Shown here: one piece after another, positions 25,693-34,471 of the stretch
Numbering within the stretch: the stretch's first letter is position 1
How the letters are laid out: every line of letters starts with the position of its first letter
Source of the DNA: Mucilaginibacter rubeus
GTDB lineage: Bacteria > Bacteroidota > Bacteroidia > Sphingobacteriales > Sphingobacteriaceae
Length of the DNA stretch: 64,000 nucleotides
Assembly: GCF_003286415.2 (NCBI RefSeq)
Contig: NZ_CP043450.1
Coordinates: forward strand, 4,154,001-4,218,000
Direction: 5' to 3'
Notes under the pieces: generated by a model
What the model saw: only the letters and a program-made list of their open reading frames with translations
What the model was told of the DNA's origin: nothing
Databases searched by the model: none
Program-made: the position numbers and the translations under genes

Positions 25693-28542
25693 TTAAAACG
25701 GTGGCGGTCCGCCGGGGCCGCCGCCCGGAGGAGGACCACCAGGTCCGCCACGTTCAGGAGTGGGCCTTTTACCGGCAAATTTCTGTAGCTTAAGTGTAAA
25801 GGATAGCAAATAGTAACGCCCTAACCTGTTGCTGTTGGTTTGGGTTATATAGCTACCGTTCTGCGTGGTTGTGTAGCCGGTATTTTCGTTAAATACATCC
25901 ATTACCGAAAAACGCAACGTACCCGCGTTCCCCTTCAAAAAACGGCGCTCTACGTAGGTATTCAAAATATTAGGGTTTGTAGCGCCGGTATAGCCGTAAT
26001 AGATCATTTTTGAATAATCATAACTTACAGTCCAGTCTTTGAAATAGCTTTTGCCATTAACACCAAGGTTAAGGGTTTGAAAATTGCTGTTAACGTTTGC
26101 CTGCTTGATAGAATTGCTTGAGGTATTAACGCTGTATGTAGTGCTTGCTTCGGCGTCAATAACGTCGGTAATGCTTACCCTAAAGCGCGCGCCTTGAGAT
26201 AGTACCAAATTTTTGGCTATATTCTTCTCGGTTGTCATGTTATAGGTAGCAGAATCGACATTACTAATATATGAGACGTTGTTATTGTACGAAATGTTAC
26301 CAATCATGAACAAATTATATTTTCTTTTTTCCCAGGGCTTGGCAAACACATAAAATCCCTGTGCCGAGTAATAGCCATCTGCGTTCAGATATTGCGTTAA
26401 AATACTCCCTGCAAGCTTGCTGTTAGGCGCGTAATTTCTCGGATAAGTAATGGTATTGGCTACTATTTTATTATCTGTTTTAATGAACGACAGGTTACTG
26501 AAAAACACATTTCCACTTTCAAAATTGAACTTGTTATATTTTAAGGAAAGGGTATTGTTAAACTCCGGCTTCAGATCGGGGTTACCCTGTACCGGGTACG
26601 ACGCGTTGCTGAAATCGGTAACCGGCTGCAATTCGGTATACGTTGGCTGATTGCTGCTGCCGTTGTAATTTAAACTGAGCGATTGATTGCGCGAAAAGTT
26701 ATAAATGAACCGTGCGGTTGGCGCCCAGTTAAAGGTATTGTTATTGGTTTTAAACGGTTGCGCGTCAACAACAGATGAACCGCGTAAAATTGTTGGCTGT
26801 GCAACTATACCTAAGGTATAATTATACTTTTTTTCGATAAAACGATAGTTTAGCCCAAAGCGGTTGGTAATAAAGGTTGAAGCATAATTATTACTTAGCA
26901 GGTCATACCTGTTTCTTGCACCGTCATCGGCCAGGGTATCTGTTGCCTTGTCGGCAGTGGTGTAAGCGTAATGGTACGCATAGTTAAGTTCAAGATATCC
27001 TTTTTTGCTGATGGGCTCCATGTATGATACGGTAGTTCCCACACTATCGGTACGGCTATCGGTATTAATGAACTGGTTTAAAGGCGCGTTTCGGGCCCCA
27101 TCAATATAAGTGTAAACCGGGTTTTGATATTTATTGATACTGTAACTGCCAGCACCAACATTTACACTAAAGTTTCGGCCGTGGCTATTGAAGCGATGAT
27201 TAAACAACACGTTAGCCCCATAATTAGGCTCGGTTGATTTGCTCAGATTGGCAAGCGAATAGTTTGAAATAGTTTCGGAATTCCGGAGCAGTAAGCTGGT
27301 AGCGTCAGATGTGGTATTGGTGCTTGCGTAAGCATACGTTGGCGTAATTTTTACATAATTTACGGTATCGGGCTTGTATTCGATATTGAAATTAACCCTG
27401 TGGTTTAGCTTTTCGTCCTGCTGATTATTGGTTTGCGTATTGGTACTTGGATTGCTCGACGAAAGGTTATTTTGAATAGTACTGCTGATAGTATTCACCG
27501 AATTATCGGCAAAGCTATAACTACCATAAGCAGTGATTTTTTTGCCCCAGCTATCGCGATAGTTGAAACCAAAAGAACGGGCAGTGGTAATTCCGTTTGA
27601 TGAACTGCTGTTGCCTCCCGGAGGCCCACCCGGGCCACCGCCTCTCGGTCCGCCGCCGCCAAAAGTAAATAAGTTGGTGTTGGTATTATTCAGGTTACCC
27701 AAAAAGGCAAGCTGTCGGTTACCATTAAAACTAAACACATTTGCCGACGCTACATACCTGTTGCTCTCCTTATCGCTTGATACACCCGGAATAGCATCAT
27801 GGCCGCCACCTACGCTGGCCTGCCCAAAGTATCCATAGTTTTTATTTTGCTTAATGGTAATGTTCAGCACCTTATCGGGTTCGCCGGTTTTTACTCCGGT
27901 AAGATTGGCCTGATCGCCGTAATCATCAATGATCTGGATATTTTGCACAATATCGGCCGGAAGATTTTTGGTTGCTGTTTTAACATCGCCTCCAAAAAAG
28001 TCTTTCCCGTTAACCCTTACTTTGGTTACGCTTTTACCCTGGGCGGTGATATTGCCGTCTTTATCCACATCCATACCCGGCAGCTTTTTAATCACATCCT
28101 CAACCGGGGCATTATCACGCACTTTGTAAGCATCCGCGTTAAACTCAATGGTATCCTCTTTAAGCTTCACCGGGTTCACATCCGCTATCACAACGGTTTT
28201 AAGCATGGTGGTTTCTATCTTCAGGACAACAGGAGGCAAATTGGCCGGCTTATTATCATTAGCCAATACAAACCTGCGTCTAAGCGGTTGATAACCTATC
28301 GAACTAAAAACCAAACTAAATTGGTTTACCGTTACGTTGTTAAAGGTAAAGGTACCGTCGGCGCCTGTAATAACGGTAGTGCTATCGGTTCCGGTAAGCA
28401 TTTTTACGCTGGTGCCGGCAACCAGGTAACCAGTTGAGTCTTTTACGACACCTTTAATTGTACGACCGGGTTCGGCTTTTGCGTTGAACGGTATTGTAAA
28501 CGCTAAGGCAATGATTACTGCTAAGGAGTATAGGATTTTCAT
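25693..28542 (-). CDS. outer-membrane beta-barrel protein with TonB-receptor-like plug (OMP_b-brl_3 type)
   Basis: 949 residues. A signal peptide covers 1-23. A carboxypeptidase-regulatory-like domain (about 27-110, GRTIKGVVKDSTGYLVAGTSV) leads to a plug-like region (about 140-235, APVEDVIKKLPGMDVDKDGNI; VRVNGKDFFGGD). A long barrel follows. Two Gly/Pro-rich stretches stand out: a loop with FGGGGPRGGGPGGPPGG and the C-terminal tail PERGGPGGPPPGGGPGGPPP, unusual for a barrel end. It lacks a SusD partner and a clear substrate. It is divergent from the LytS/LytTR pair and could be regulated by it. Confidence 0.87.
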   Translation of the reverse strand: MKILYSLAVIIALAFTIPFNAKAEPGRTIKGVVKDSTGYLVAGTSVKMLTGTDSTTVITGADGTFTFNNVTVNQFSLVFSSIGYQPLRRRFVLANDNKPANLPPVVLKIETTMLKTVVIADVNPVKLKEDTIEFNADAYKVRDNAPVEDVIKKLPGMDVDKDGNITAQGKSVTKVRVNGKDFFGGDVKTATKNLPADIVQNIQIIDDYGDQANLTGVKTGEPDKVLNITIKQNKNYGYFGQASVGGGHDAIPGVSSDKESNRYVASANVFSFNGNRQLAFLGNLNNTNTNLFTFGGGGPRGGGPGGPPGGNSSSSNGITTARSFGFNYRDSWGKKITAYGSYSFADNSVNTISSTIQNNLSSSNPSTNTQTNNQQDEKLNHRVNFNIEYKPDTVNYVKITPTYAYASTNTTSDATSLLLRNSETISNYSLANLSKSTEPNYGANVLFNHRFNSHGRNFSVNVGAGSYSINKYQNPVYTYIDGARNAPLNQFINTDSRTDSVGTTVSYMEPISKKGYLELNYAYHYAYTTADKATDTLADDGARNRYDLLSNNYASTFITNRFGLNYRFIEKKYNYTLGIVAQPTILRGSSVVDAQPFKTNNNTFNWAPTARFIYNFSRNQSLSLNYNGSSNQPTYTELQPVTDFSNASYPVQGNPDLKPEFNNTLSLKYNKFNFESGNVFFSNLSFIKTDNKIVANTITYPRNYAPNSKLAGSILTQYLNADGYYSAQGFYVFAKPWEKRKYNLFMIGNISYNNNVSYISNVDSATYNMTTEKNIAKNLVLSQGARFRVSITDVIDAEASTTYSVNTSSNSIKQANVNSNFQTLNLGVNGKSYFKDWTVSYDYSKMIYYGYTGATNPNILNTYVERRFLKGNAGTLRFSVMDVFNENTGYTTTQNGSYITQTNSNRLGRYYLLSFTLKLQKFAGKRPTPERGGPGGPPPGGGPGGPPPF

Positions 28543-28761
28543 TTTATGCTGATTAACAGCCGCAAAACAATAGCATTCATTTTAGTGTAAAAAACAGAAT
28601 AGACCGGTACCATATATGTATCGACGGGAATAGCTTTTTTACCTATAAATGAGGGTGGTCAACACGCCAAAAGCAGGATATACCTTTCAAAGATGGATTT
28701 AAACCCTTCGTCGGTATTTTTTGTCTGCCCGGCGATTACGCTTGCCTTTAAGCGTGGCTGG

Positions 28762-28795
28762 TTTGTAATATTGCTGAATTATATGTGTAGATTTA
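28762..28795 (+). promoter_or_regulatory. candidate Bacteroidota promoter for the LytS/LytTR pair
   Basis: TTTG (28762-28765) and TAGATTTA (28788-28795; 7 of 8 to TAnnTTTG) are 22 nt apart, matching the -33/-7 arrangement known for Bacteroidota sigma factor. The start codon is 31 nt further on. The wider divergent region (28543-28826) must also hold the promoter of the minus-strand barrel gene. Confidence 0.42.
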
Positions 28796-28826
28796 TCATT
28801 CGGCGTAATGTCATAAAGTAGTTTAA

Positions 28827-29900
28827 ATGAGCCTTAAATCAAAAAGCAATACCATTACTGTACTTATCCATATTTTGATATGGGTGGTGTTTGGCTTGCT
28901 GCTATTTTTCTATCAACCGCTCACCTGGAATGTTGAGTTTCCATACCAGTTTTGGGTAAAACAAGCCATTACATTTTTCCTGCTTGTTGCTGCCTATTAT
29001 TTTAATAACCGGATACTTGTGCCACGTTTTTTACTGCATGACCGTACCGCCATGTACCTGATTACGGTGGTAGTAGTGGTGATCGCTTTTTTACTGCTTA
29101 ATCAATGGGCAGATAAGGCACTTCATATGCATGAGCATATGGAAGCCATATTCCATAAAGACCACCGTCCGCCCAAACCAAAGGGGCGTGGGGGAGGCTG
29201 GGATATTTTCGGCACGGTTATCATAGCTTTGGTTTTGGGTATCAGCACCAGTATTACAGCCATACAAAAGTGGCAATCAGATATCAGGCTACGCGCGGCC
29301 CTTGAGCAGGAAAAAATAAGCTCCGAGCTATCATTCCTGAAAGCCCAGATAAATCCGCATTTCTTTTTCAATACACTTAATAACATTTACGCGCTTACCC
29401 ATGTTAACGCCGAAACATCGCGCAAGGCATTGCACCAATTATCGCGCATGATGCGATATGTGCTATATGATACACAGCATGGTACTGCCTTATTGAGCCA
29501 GGAGATAGCTTTTATAAAAGATTATATCAGCCTGATGGAACTACGGCTTACCGAAAAAGTAACAGTTACCTTTACACCGCCCGAACAGGCTAATGATGTA
29601 ACCATTGCCCCTATGCTTTTTTTACCTTTTGTAGAAAACGCCTTTAAACATGGCATCAGCGCCACAGAACCAAGTACCATCCTGATCGATGTCAATCAGC
29701 ATGACGATGTGTTGGAATTGAAAGTAGAAAACGGCATCTACAAAGATCATAGCCCCAATATCGGCGAAAATAAAGGCATCGGTCTAACCAACACCATTCG
29801 CCGGCTTGACCTACTTTATGCCGGTAAGTATCAATTGGATATTAACGAAAATGCCGCCGCCAACACATACACTGTTCACTTAACCCTTAACCTGTCATGA
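28827..29900 (+). CDS. LytS/YehU-type sensor histidine kinase with His-rich periplasmic loop
   Basis: 357 residues. Four membrane helices lie at about 12-30, 46-60, 77-92 and 128-146. The kinase region has the phospho-acceptor H178 in AQINPHFFFNTLNN and an ATP-binding domain (FVENAFKHGI, NKGIGLTNT). The loop between helices 3 and 4, which should be periplasmic, holds H100, H102, H104, H110 and H113 plus M101 and M105, followed by a Pro/Lys/Gly stretch. This could bind metal. The stop codon overlaps the start of the response regulator by 4 nt (ATGA). Confidence 0.9.
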   Translation: MSLKSKSNTITVLIHILIWVVFGLLLFFYQPLTWNVEFPYQFWVKQAITFFLLVAAYYFNNRILVPRFLLHDRTAMYLITVVVVVIAFLLLNQWADKALHMHEHMEAIFHKDHRPPKPKGRGGGWDIFGTVIIALVLGISTSITAIQKWQSDIRLRAALEQEKISSELSFLKAQINPHFFFNTLNNIYALTHVNAETSRKALHQLSRMMRYVLYDTQHGTALLSQEIAFIKDYISLMELRLTEKVTVTFTPPEQANDVTIAPMLFLPFVENAFKHGISATEPSTILIDVNQHDDVLELKVENGIYKDHSPNIGENKGIGLTNTIRRLDLLYAGKYQLDINENAAANTYTVHLTLNLS

Positions 29901-30643
29901 TCATTAACTGTATAGCCGTTGACGATGAACCCCTGGCACTGGGATTGGTTTGTGCCTTTATTGAACAAACCCCTTTTCTGAAACTGGTTGGCCGCTATAG
30001 CAGTGCTGTTGAGGCCCTGGTAGGTTTACAGGATCAAAAAGTGGACCTGATTTTTCTTGATATCCAGATGCCTAACCTTAACGGCATGGAACTGGCTCGT
30101 GTACTTGACAGTCGCGGAGCAAACAAACCACGCATTATTTTTACCACAGCCTACAACCAGTTTGCTATTGAGGGTTACCGGGTAGATGCACTTGACTACC
30201 TGCTTAAACCTTTTAATTATGAGGAGTTTCTGCATGCCTCAAACAAGGCATTAAGCTATTTTGAATTGATAAATCGTTCAAACAGTAGTACTGTTACAGC
30301 CTCTGCTGCGCCTGCCGAAGAAGAGGAATATCTGTTTTTAAAAATCGAATATCAATTGGTACGGATAGCCCTTAACGAGATCCTTTATATTGAAGGCTTA
30401 AAGGACTATGTAAAAATTTACCTGCAGGATAAGGAGAAACCGCTGTTGTCGCTCACCAGCTTAAAAGCGCTGGAAGAAAAACTCCCGTCTAAAAGGTTTA
30501 TGCGCGTACACCGCTCGTTCATTGTATCACTCAATAAAATCAATTCTATTACCCGCAATGCCTTGCAGATAGGCAAGGTGAATATTACTGTTGGCGATCA
30601 GTATAAAGAGGCCTTTGGCGCTTTCCTGAGCAAATGGAACTGA
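29897..30643 (+). CDS. LytTR-family response regulator
   Basis: 248 residues. A receiver domain (D9, D10, phospho-acceptor D55 in LIFLDIQMPN, and the conserved LKP) is followed by a C-terminal LytTR DNA-binding domain (FLKIEYQLVRIALNEILYIEG, FMRVHRSFIVSLNKI). It is translationally coupled to the upstream LytS-like kinase and is the output of that pair. Targets are unknown; the divergent outer-membrane gene is a natural candidate. Confidence 0.93.
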   Translation: MIINCIAVDDEPLALGLVCAFIEQTPFLKLVGRYSSAVEALVGLQDQKVDLIFLDIQMPNLNGMELARVLDSRGANKPRIIFTTAYNQFAIEGYRVDALDYLLKPFNYEEFLHASNKALSYFELINRSNSSTVTASAAPAEEEEYLFLKIEYQLVRIALNEILYIEGLKDYVKIYLQDKEKPLLSLTSLKALEEKLPSKRFMRVHRSFIVSLNKINSITRNALQIGKVNITVGDQYKEAFGAFLSKWN

Positions 30644-30711
30644 ACCGGAATTTATAGGATTTTCATGATTCCTGGATTTTTGAATGCCGCTTGAAGATAC
30701 CCAAACTCTGT

Positions 30712-30804
30712 GATTCCCCCGCGATCGTGTCCCCACGATCGCCATCAGGCATGTCAACTGTTCATAATAGCAAAAGATTCGTGAGGACACGAATCGGGGG
30801 AATC
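30712..30804. repeat. family D inverted doublet (REPIN-like)
   Basis: Terminal 9-bp inverted repeat GATTCCCCC (30712-30720) and GGGGGAATC (30796-30804). Inside are two hairpins of opposite polarity: GCGATCGTG-TCCC-CACGATCGC (30721-30742) and GATTCGTG-AGGA-CACGAATC (30776-30795). Both stems are perfect but differ in sequence. The element is intergenic between two signalling operons. Confidence 0.85.
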
Positions 30805-30923
30805 CAATAAATCCCCCCCAAATCTCGGTTCAGGCAAACAAAATCACTTCCATCGCAGTTCACCTGATTGCAATTTTTTGCCTCATTTTTACATCATTAA
30901 ATAATATTCCCTACTTTTAAGTT

Positions 30924-32342
30924 ATGCAAAAGGTAAGTGAACTACAGGTAACCGTATCAGACTTAAAAGCTTTTGAAGCTTTGGCCAATATACCCGACGA
31001 TCAGCTACAGTGGCTGATAGATAAAAGTGAAGTACAAACATTTGAAGATGGTGAGTACCTCATGGAACCGGGACAGGACCTTTCAGGTCCGCATTTTTTA
31101 CTGGAAGGCAATATGCGCTTTTTTATGATGCAACAGGGATCGCGCCGTGATTATACCCTGGTTGAAAAAGGCAGCATCACCGGCTATATGCCCTACTCGC
31201 GCGGCCTGATAGCCAAAGGTTATGCCCAGGCGGTTGGCGAATTAACGCTACTAAGCTATCCCACAGCAGATATCATGGAAATGATCCAGCACCATTTTGA
31301 GCTTACCCAGGCCCTGGTGCATATCATGACTACCCGTGTACGTGATTTTACGGCCATGCAGCAGCAAAACGATAAGATGATGGCTTTGGGTAAGTTATCC
31401 GCAGGCTTGGCCCACGAACTTAACAACCCGGCATCGGCCATTGTACGCGATTCTTTATCGTTAAGAAAGCACCTGCGTATGGTACCCTCCCATCTGAAAA
31501 ACATGTTTGCTATAAGGGCCAGTGATGAACAGGTAGATGGCCTTACCGACGAACTTTTTAGGATCCTGAATAAAAAAGAATGCTATACCCGTTTAACGCT
31601 TAAACAACGCACCCAACTTGAAGATGAAATATCTGAGTGGCTGGAAGACAACGGTGTTGAAGATGCTTATGATATAGCCGAAAGTTTTGTTGATTTTAGT
31701 TTTACTACCGAAAATCTTGAAGCGTTAAAATCACACATCCCCGAACATGCCGTACCTATCATAATGGGCTGGCTAAGCAGTAAGCTTATGGGCGAAAAAA
31801 TGATTGAGGATATCCAGGAATCGGCGCGCCGCATTGCCGAGTTGGTGAGCTCAGTTAAAACATTTACCCATATGGACCGTGCGCAGGATAAGCAATATGC
31901 TGATATCCACATCGGTATCCGCAATACCATTACCATGTTGGGCTACAAGATCAGGAAGGAAAACATCACCGTTATTGAAGAATTTGATGATACCCTGCCC
32001 GAGGTTAAGGCCCTTATCGGCGAGCTTAACCAGGTGTGGACCAACTTAGTTGATAACGCCCTTGATGCTATGGAAATCAACGAAAAAGGCACGCTTATCA
32101 TCCGTACTAAAAAAGATAATGAATTTGTTGAAGTGACCATTATTGACGATGGCCCCGGCATCCCGGAAGATAACATCAGCCAGATCTATGATCCCTTCTT
32201 CACAACAAAAGAAATGGGCAAAGGTACCGGTATGGGCCTTGAAGTGGTGCATCGCATAGTGAAACAGCACCGCGGTTCAATAAAAGTAAAATCAAAACCC
32301 GGCCATACCGAGTTTATAGTTTGCTTCCCGATAAATGGTTAG
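30924..32342 (+). CDS. soluble histidine kinase with N-terminal cyclic-nucleotide-binding-like domain
   Basis: 472 residues with no membrane segment. Residues about 12-135 form a cNMP-binding-like beta-roll (FEDGEYLMEPGQDLSGPHFLLEG). The phospho-acceptor H164 lies in KLSAGLAHELNNP. The ATP-binding domain is C-terminal (NQVWTNLVDNALDA; DDGPGIP; FTTKEMGKGTGMGLEVV). It is the first gene of a three-gene operon, 53 nt before the receiver-flavoprotein gene, and that receiver is its probable target. The roll lacks an obvious RxA phosphate-binding cassette, so the ligand may not be a cyclic nucleotide. Confidence 0.9.
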   Translation: MQKVSELQVTVSDLKAFEALANIPDDQLQWLIDKSEVQTFEDGEYLMEPGQDLSGPHFLLEGNMRFFMMQQGSRRDYTLVEKGSITGYMPYSRGLIAKGYAQAVGELTLLSYPTADIMEMIQHHFELTQALVHIMTTRVRDFTAMQQQNDKMMALGKLSAGLAHELNNPASAIVRDSLSLRKHLRMVPSHLKNMFAIRASDEQVDGLTDELFRILNKKECYTRLTLKQRTQLEDEISEWLEDNGVEDAYDIAESFVDFSFTTENLEALKSHIPEHAVPIIMGWLSSKLMGEKMIEDIQESARRIAELVSSVKTFTHMDRAQDKQYADIHIGIRNTITMLGYKIRKENITVIEEFDDTLPEVKALIGELNQVWTNLVDNALDAMEINEKGTLIIRTKKDNEFVEVTIIDDGPGIPEDNISQIYDPFFTTKEMGKGTGMGLEVVHRIVKQHRGSIKVKSKPGHTEFIVCFPING

Positions 32343-32395
32343 CAAAAACTGATTTTACCAAAAATATTAGTTAATTTGCCTGCATATTTACCCCT

Positions 32396-34057
32396 ATGAG
32401 CCGTCCGATAATATTTTCTATAGATGATGATCCGCAGGTATTGCGGTCAATAAGCCGCGATTTAAAATCGCAGTATAGTAAAGAATATAAGATCTTAAGC
32501 ACAACATCGGCAAAGGAAGCTTATGAAACCCTTATTGAACTAAAAAACAGTTCGGAAGTGGTTGCCCTGTTTTTGTGCGACCAACGCATGCCCGAAATGG
32601 AAGGCGTTAAATTTTTAGAGAAAGCCAAAAAAGTATTCCCCGAAGCAAAACGGGTACTGCTTACCGCCTACTCTGATACCGATGCTGCTATCAAAGCCAT
32701 CAACGATGTACAGCTCGACTATTACCTGATGAAGCCCTGGAACCCACCAGAAGAAAAGCTTTACCCGGTAATTAACGATCTGCTCGACGACTGGCACAGT
32801 CATTACATCCCTGAGTTTGTAGGCATGAAACTGGTAGGATACCAGTTCTCTCCGCAATCGCATGTTATAAAAGATTTCCTGGCCGGTAACCTGATCCCTT
32901 ACCGTTGGTTCGATATCGAAAAAAATATCGATTCGGCGAATTTATTGACCATCAATAACCGCACTACCGACGATTTGCCAATGGTGATATTTGAGGATGG
33001 CAGTTGCTTAACCAAGCCAAGCATCAGGGATATTGCCGATAAAATGGGCAAAAACACCACCGAGCTTACCGATGTTTATGACGTAGTAATCATAGGTGCT
33101 GGCCCCGCGGGGTTAGCTGCTGCTGTTTATGGTTCGTCTGAAGGATTAAAAACTTTATTGATAGAGCGCAAGGCTCCGGGCGGGCAAGCCGGTACCAGTT
33201 CGCGTATTGAAAACTACCTGGGTTTCCCGGCAGGCTTGAGCGGGGCCGATCTTACGCGTCGTGCTATAAGCCAGGCTATGCGTTTAGGTGCTGAGTTTTT
33301 ATCGCCGCAATCTGTTAGCGATATCAAACAAAAAGATGGCTACAAAACCATTATCCTGGATGATGGGCCGGAGATCATCAGTCGCACGGTAGTAATTACC
33401 ACAGGCGTCGATTACCGTAAGCTGGAAGTTAAAGGTGTTGATAATTTTACCGGTGCAGGTATTTATTACGGTGCAGCTACAACCGAAGCTTCGGCATGTA
33501 CAGGTAAAGAGGTATTTGTAATTGGCGGAGGTAACTCGGCCGGACAAGCAGCTATGTACCTGTCTAAATTTGCAAAAAACGTGCATATCATTATCCGCAG
33601 GGATGATTTGACGGATACTATGTCGGCTTATCTTATTACCCAAATAGGTGATACGCCTAATATAAAGGTACTGCCCAACACCGAAGTAATTGAGGCCGAA
33701 GGCACTAATTGCCTTGAAAAAATTACTATACAAAACTGCAAAACCAAGGAAACTGAGGTTAAAACAGCCAATGCATTGTATATATTTATTGGCGCTAAAC
33801 CCTATACCGACTGGATCAAGCTCGATATCATTAAAAACAATAAAGATTTTATTGAAACAGGTCGCGAGTTGCGCAGCTATGAAAATTTCAGCAAGGTTTG
33901 GAAGCTTAAACGCGACCCGTTCTTGTTAGAAACCAGTTGCCCGGGCATATTTGCTGCCGGCGATGTACGCGCAGGAGCAATGAACCGTGTGGCATCTGCC
34001 GTAGGCGAAGGCTCAATGGCAATAAGCTTTGTACACAAATACCTGGCTGAAGTATAA
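32396..34057 (+). CDS. receiver domain fused to glutaredoxin-like and thioredoxin-reductase-like modules
   Basis: 553 residues in three parts. The receiver (about 3-120) has D10-D12, phospho-acceptor D62 (CDQRMPEMEG), T90 and K113. A glutaredoxin-like fold (about 143-220) has SPQS (152-155) where CxxC would be, and a cis-Pro-like DLPMVIF. An FAD/NAD(P)H module (about 227-553) has GAGPAG (234-239), GGQAG, GGGNSAG (377-383) and a C-terminal AAGDVR. The second nucleotide domain also lacks the CATC of true thioredoxin reductase, reading YYGAATTEASAC around 357-368. It is probably a signalling-controlled flavoprotein rather than a disulfide reductase. It lies between the kinase and UBP zinc-finger genes. 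Confidence 0.9.
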   Translation: MSRPIIFSIDDDPQVLRSISRDLKSQYSKEYKILSTTSAKEAYETLIELKNSSEVVALFLCDQRMPEMEGVKFLEKAKKVFPEAKRVLLTAYSDTDAAIKAINDVQLDYYLMKPWNPPEEKLYPVINDLLDDWHSHYIPEFVGMKLVGYQFSPQSHVIKDFLAGNLIPYRWFDIEKNIDSANLLTINNRTTDDLPMVIFEDGSCLTKPSIRDIADKMGKNTTELTDVYDVVIIGAGPAGLAAAVYGSSEGLKTLLIERKAPGGQAGTSSRIENYLGFPAGLSGADLTRRAISQAMRLGAEFLSPQSVSDIKQKDGYKTIILDDGPEIISRTVVITTGVDYRKLEVKGVDNFTGAGIYYGAATTEASACTGKEVFVIGGGNSAGQAAMYLSKFAKNVHIIIRRDDLTDTMSAYLITQIGDTPNIKVLPNTEVIEAEGTNCLEKITIQNCKTKETEVKTANALYIFIGAKPYTDWIKLDIIKNNKDFIETGRELRSYENFSKVWKLKRDPFLLETSCPGIFAAGDVRAGAMNRVASAVGEGSMAISFVHKYLAEV

Positions 34058-34080
34058 ATCATCAAACATCACCTATACCT

Positions 34081-34347
34081 ATGGAAGAAACTTGCGCCCA
34101 CATTGAAGCTGTTGAAAGCATAACCGAACCGAAAGATTACGTTTGCGAGGAATGCGTAAAACATCACGGAACCTGGTTACACCTGCGTACCTGCCAAACA
34201 TGCGGTGTTACGTTATGCTGCGACAGTTCGCCAAATACCCACATGACCAAGCATTTTCACGCTACAGGTCACCCTGTAGTTATATCTGCCGAGCCCGGTG
34301 AACGCTGGCTTTGGTGCTATGTGGATGAAGCGGTTAAAGGATATTAA
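34081..34347 (+). CDS. UBP-type zinc finger protein
   Basis: 88 residues, almost wholly a ZnF-UBP domain: CAH at 5-7, CEEC (22-25), CQTC (38-41), C46/C47, then the histidine run HMTKHFHATGH. In eukaryotes the fold binds the free C-terminus of ubiquitin. Bacteria lack ubiquitin, so the partner here is unknown; the flavoprotein encoded 23 nt upstream is the obvious candidate. Last gene of the three-gene operon, followed by a terminator. Confidence 0.9.
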   Translation: MEETCAHIEAVESITEPKDYVCEECVKHHGTWLHLRTCQTCGVTLCCDSSPNTHMTKHFHATGHPVVISAEPGERWLWCYVDEAVKGY

Positions 34348-34371
34348 TTTAAGTCGGAAGTCTTAAGTTTT

Positions 34372-34410
34372 AAGTCAGGAGTCTCATAACCAGAGGTTCC
34401 TGACTTTTTT
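34372..34410 (+). terminator. terminator of the kinase/flavoprotein/UBP operon
   Basis: Stem AAGTCAGGA / TCCTGACTT with a 17-nt loop and a T-run to 34410, 24 nt after the UBP gene stop. Confidence 0.78.
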
Positions 34411-34471
34411 ATTTCTTTTGTAAAGGGATACTACCTAATCGCCAATCACTGCCCACTAATCTCTACCCCAG

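Noticed and set aside
27799..28437. 212-codon + strand frame inside the outer-membrane barrel gene
   Set aside because: It is the antisense shadow of the minus-strand gene, whose signal peptide and plug-domain motifs are clear.
30912..30924. leaderless start of the sensor kinase with TACTTTTA as -7 box
   Set aside because: The only TTTG nearby is 31 nt upstream of the box, too far to support a promoter pair.
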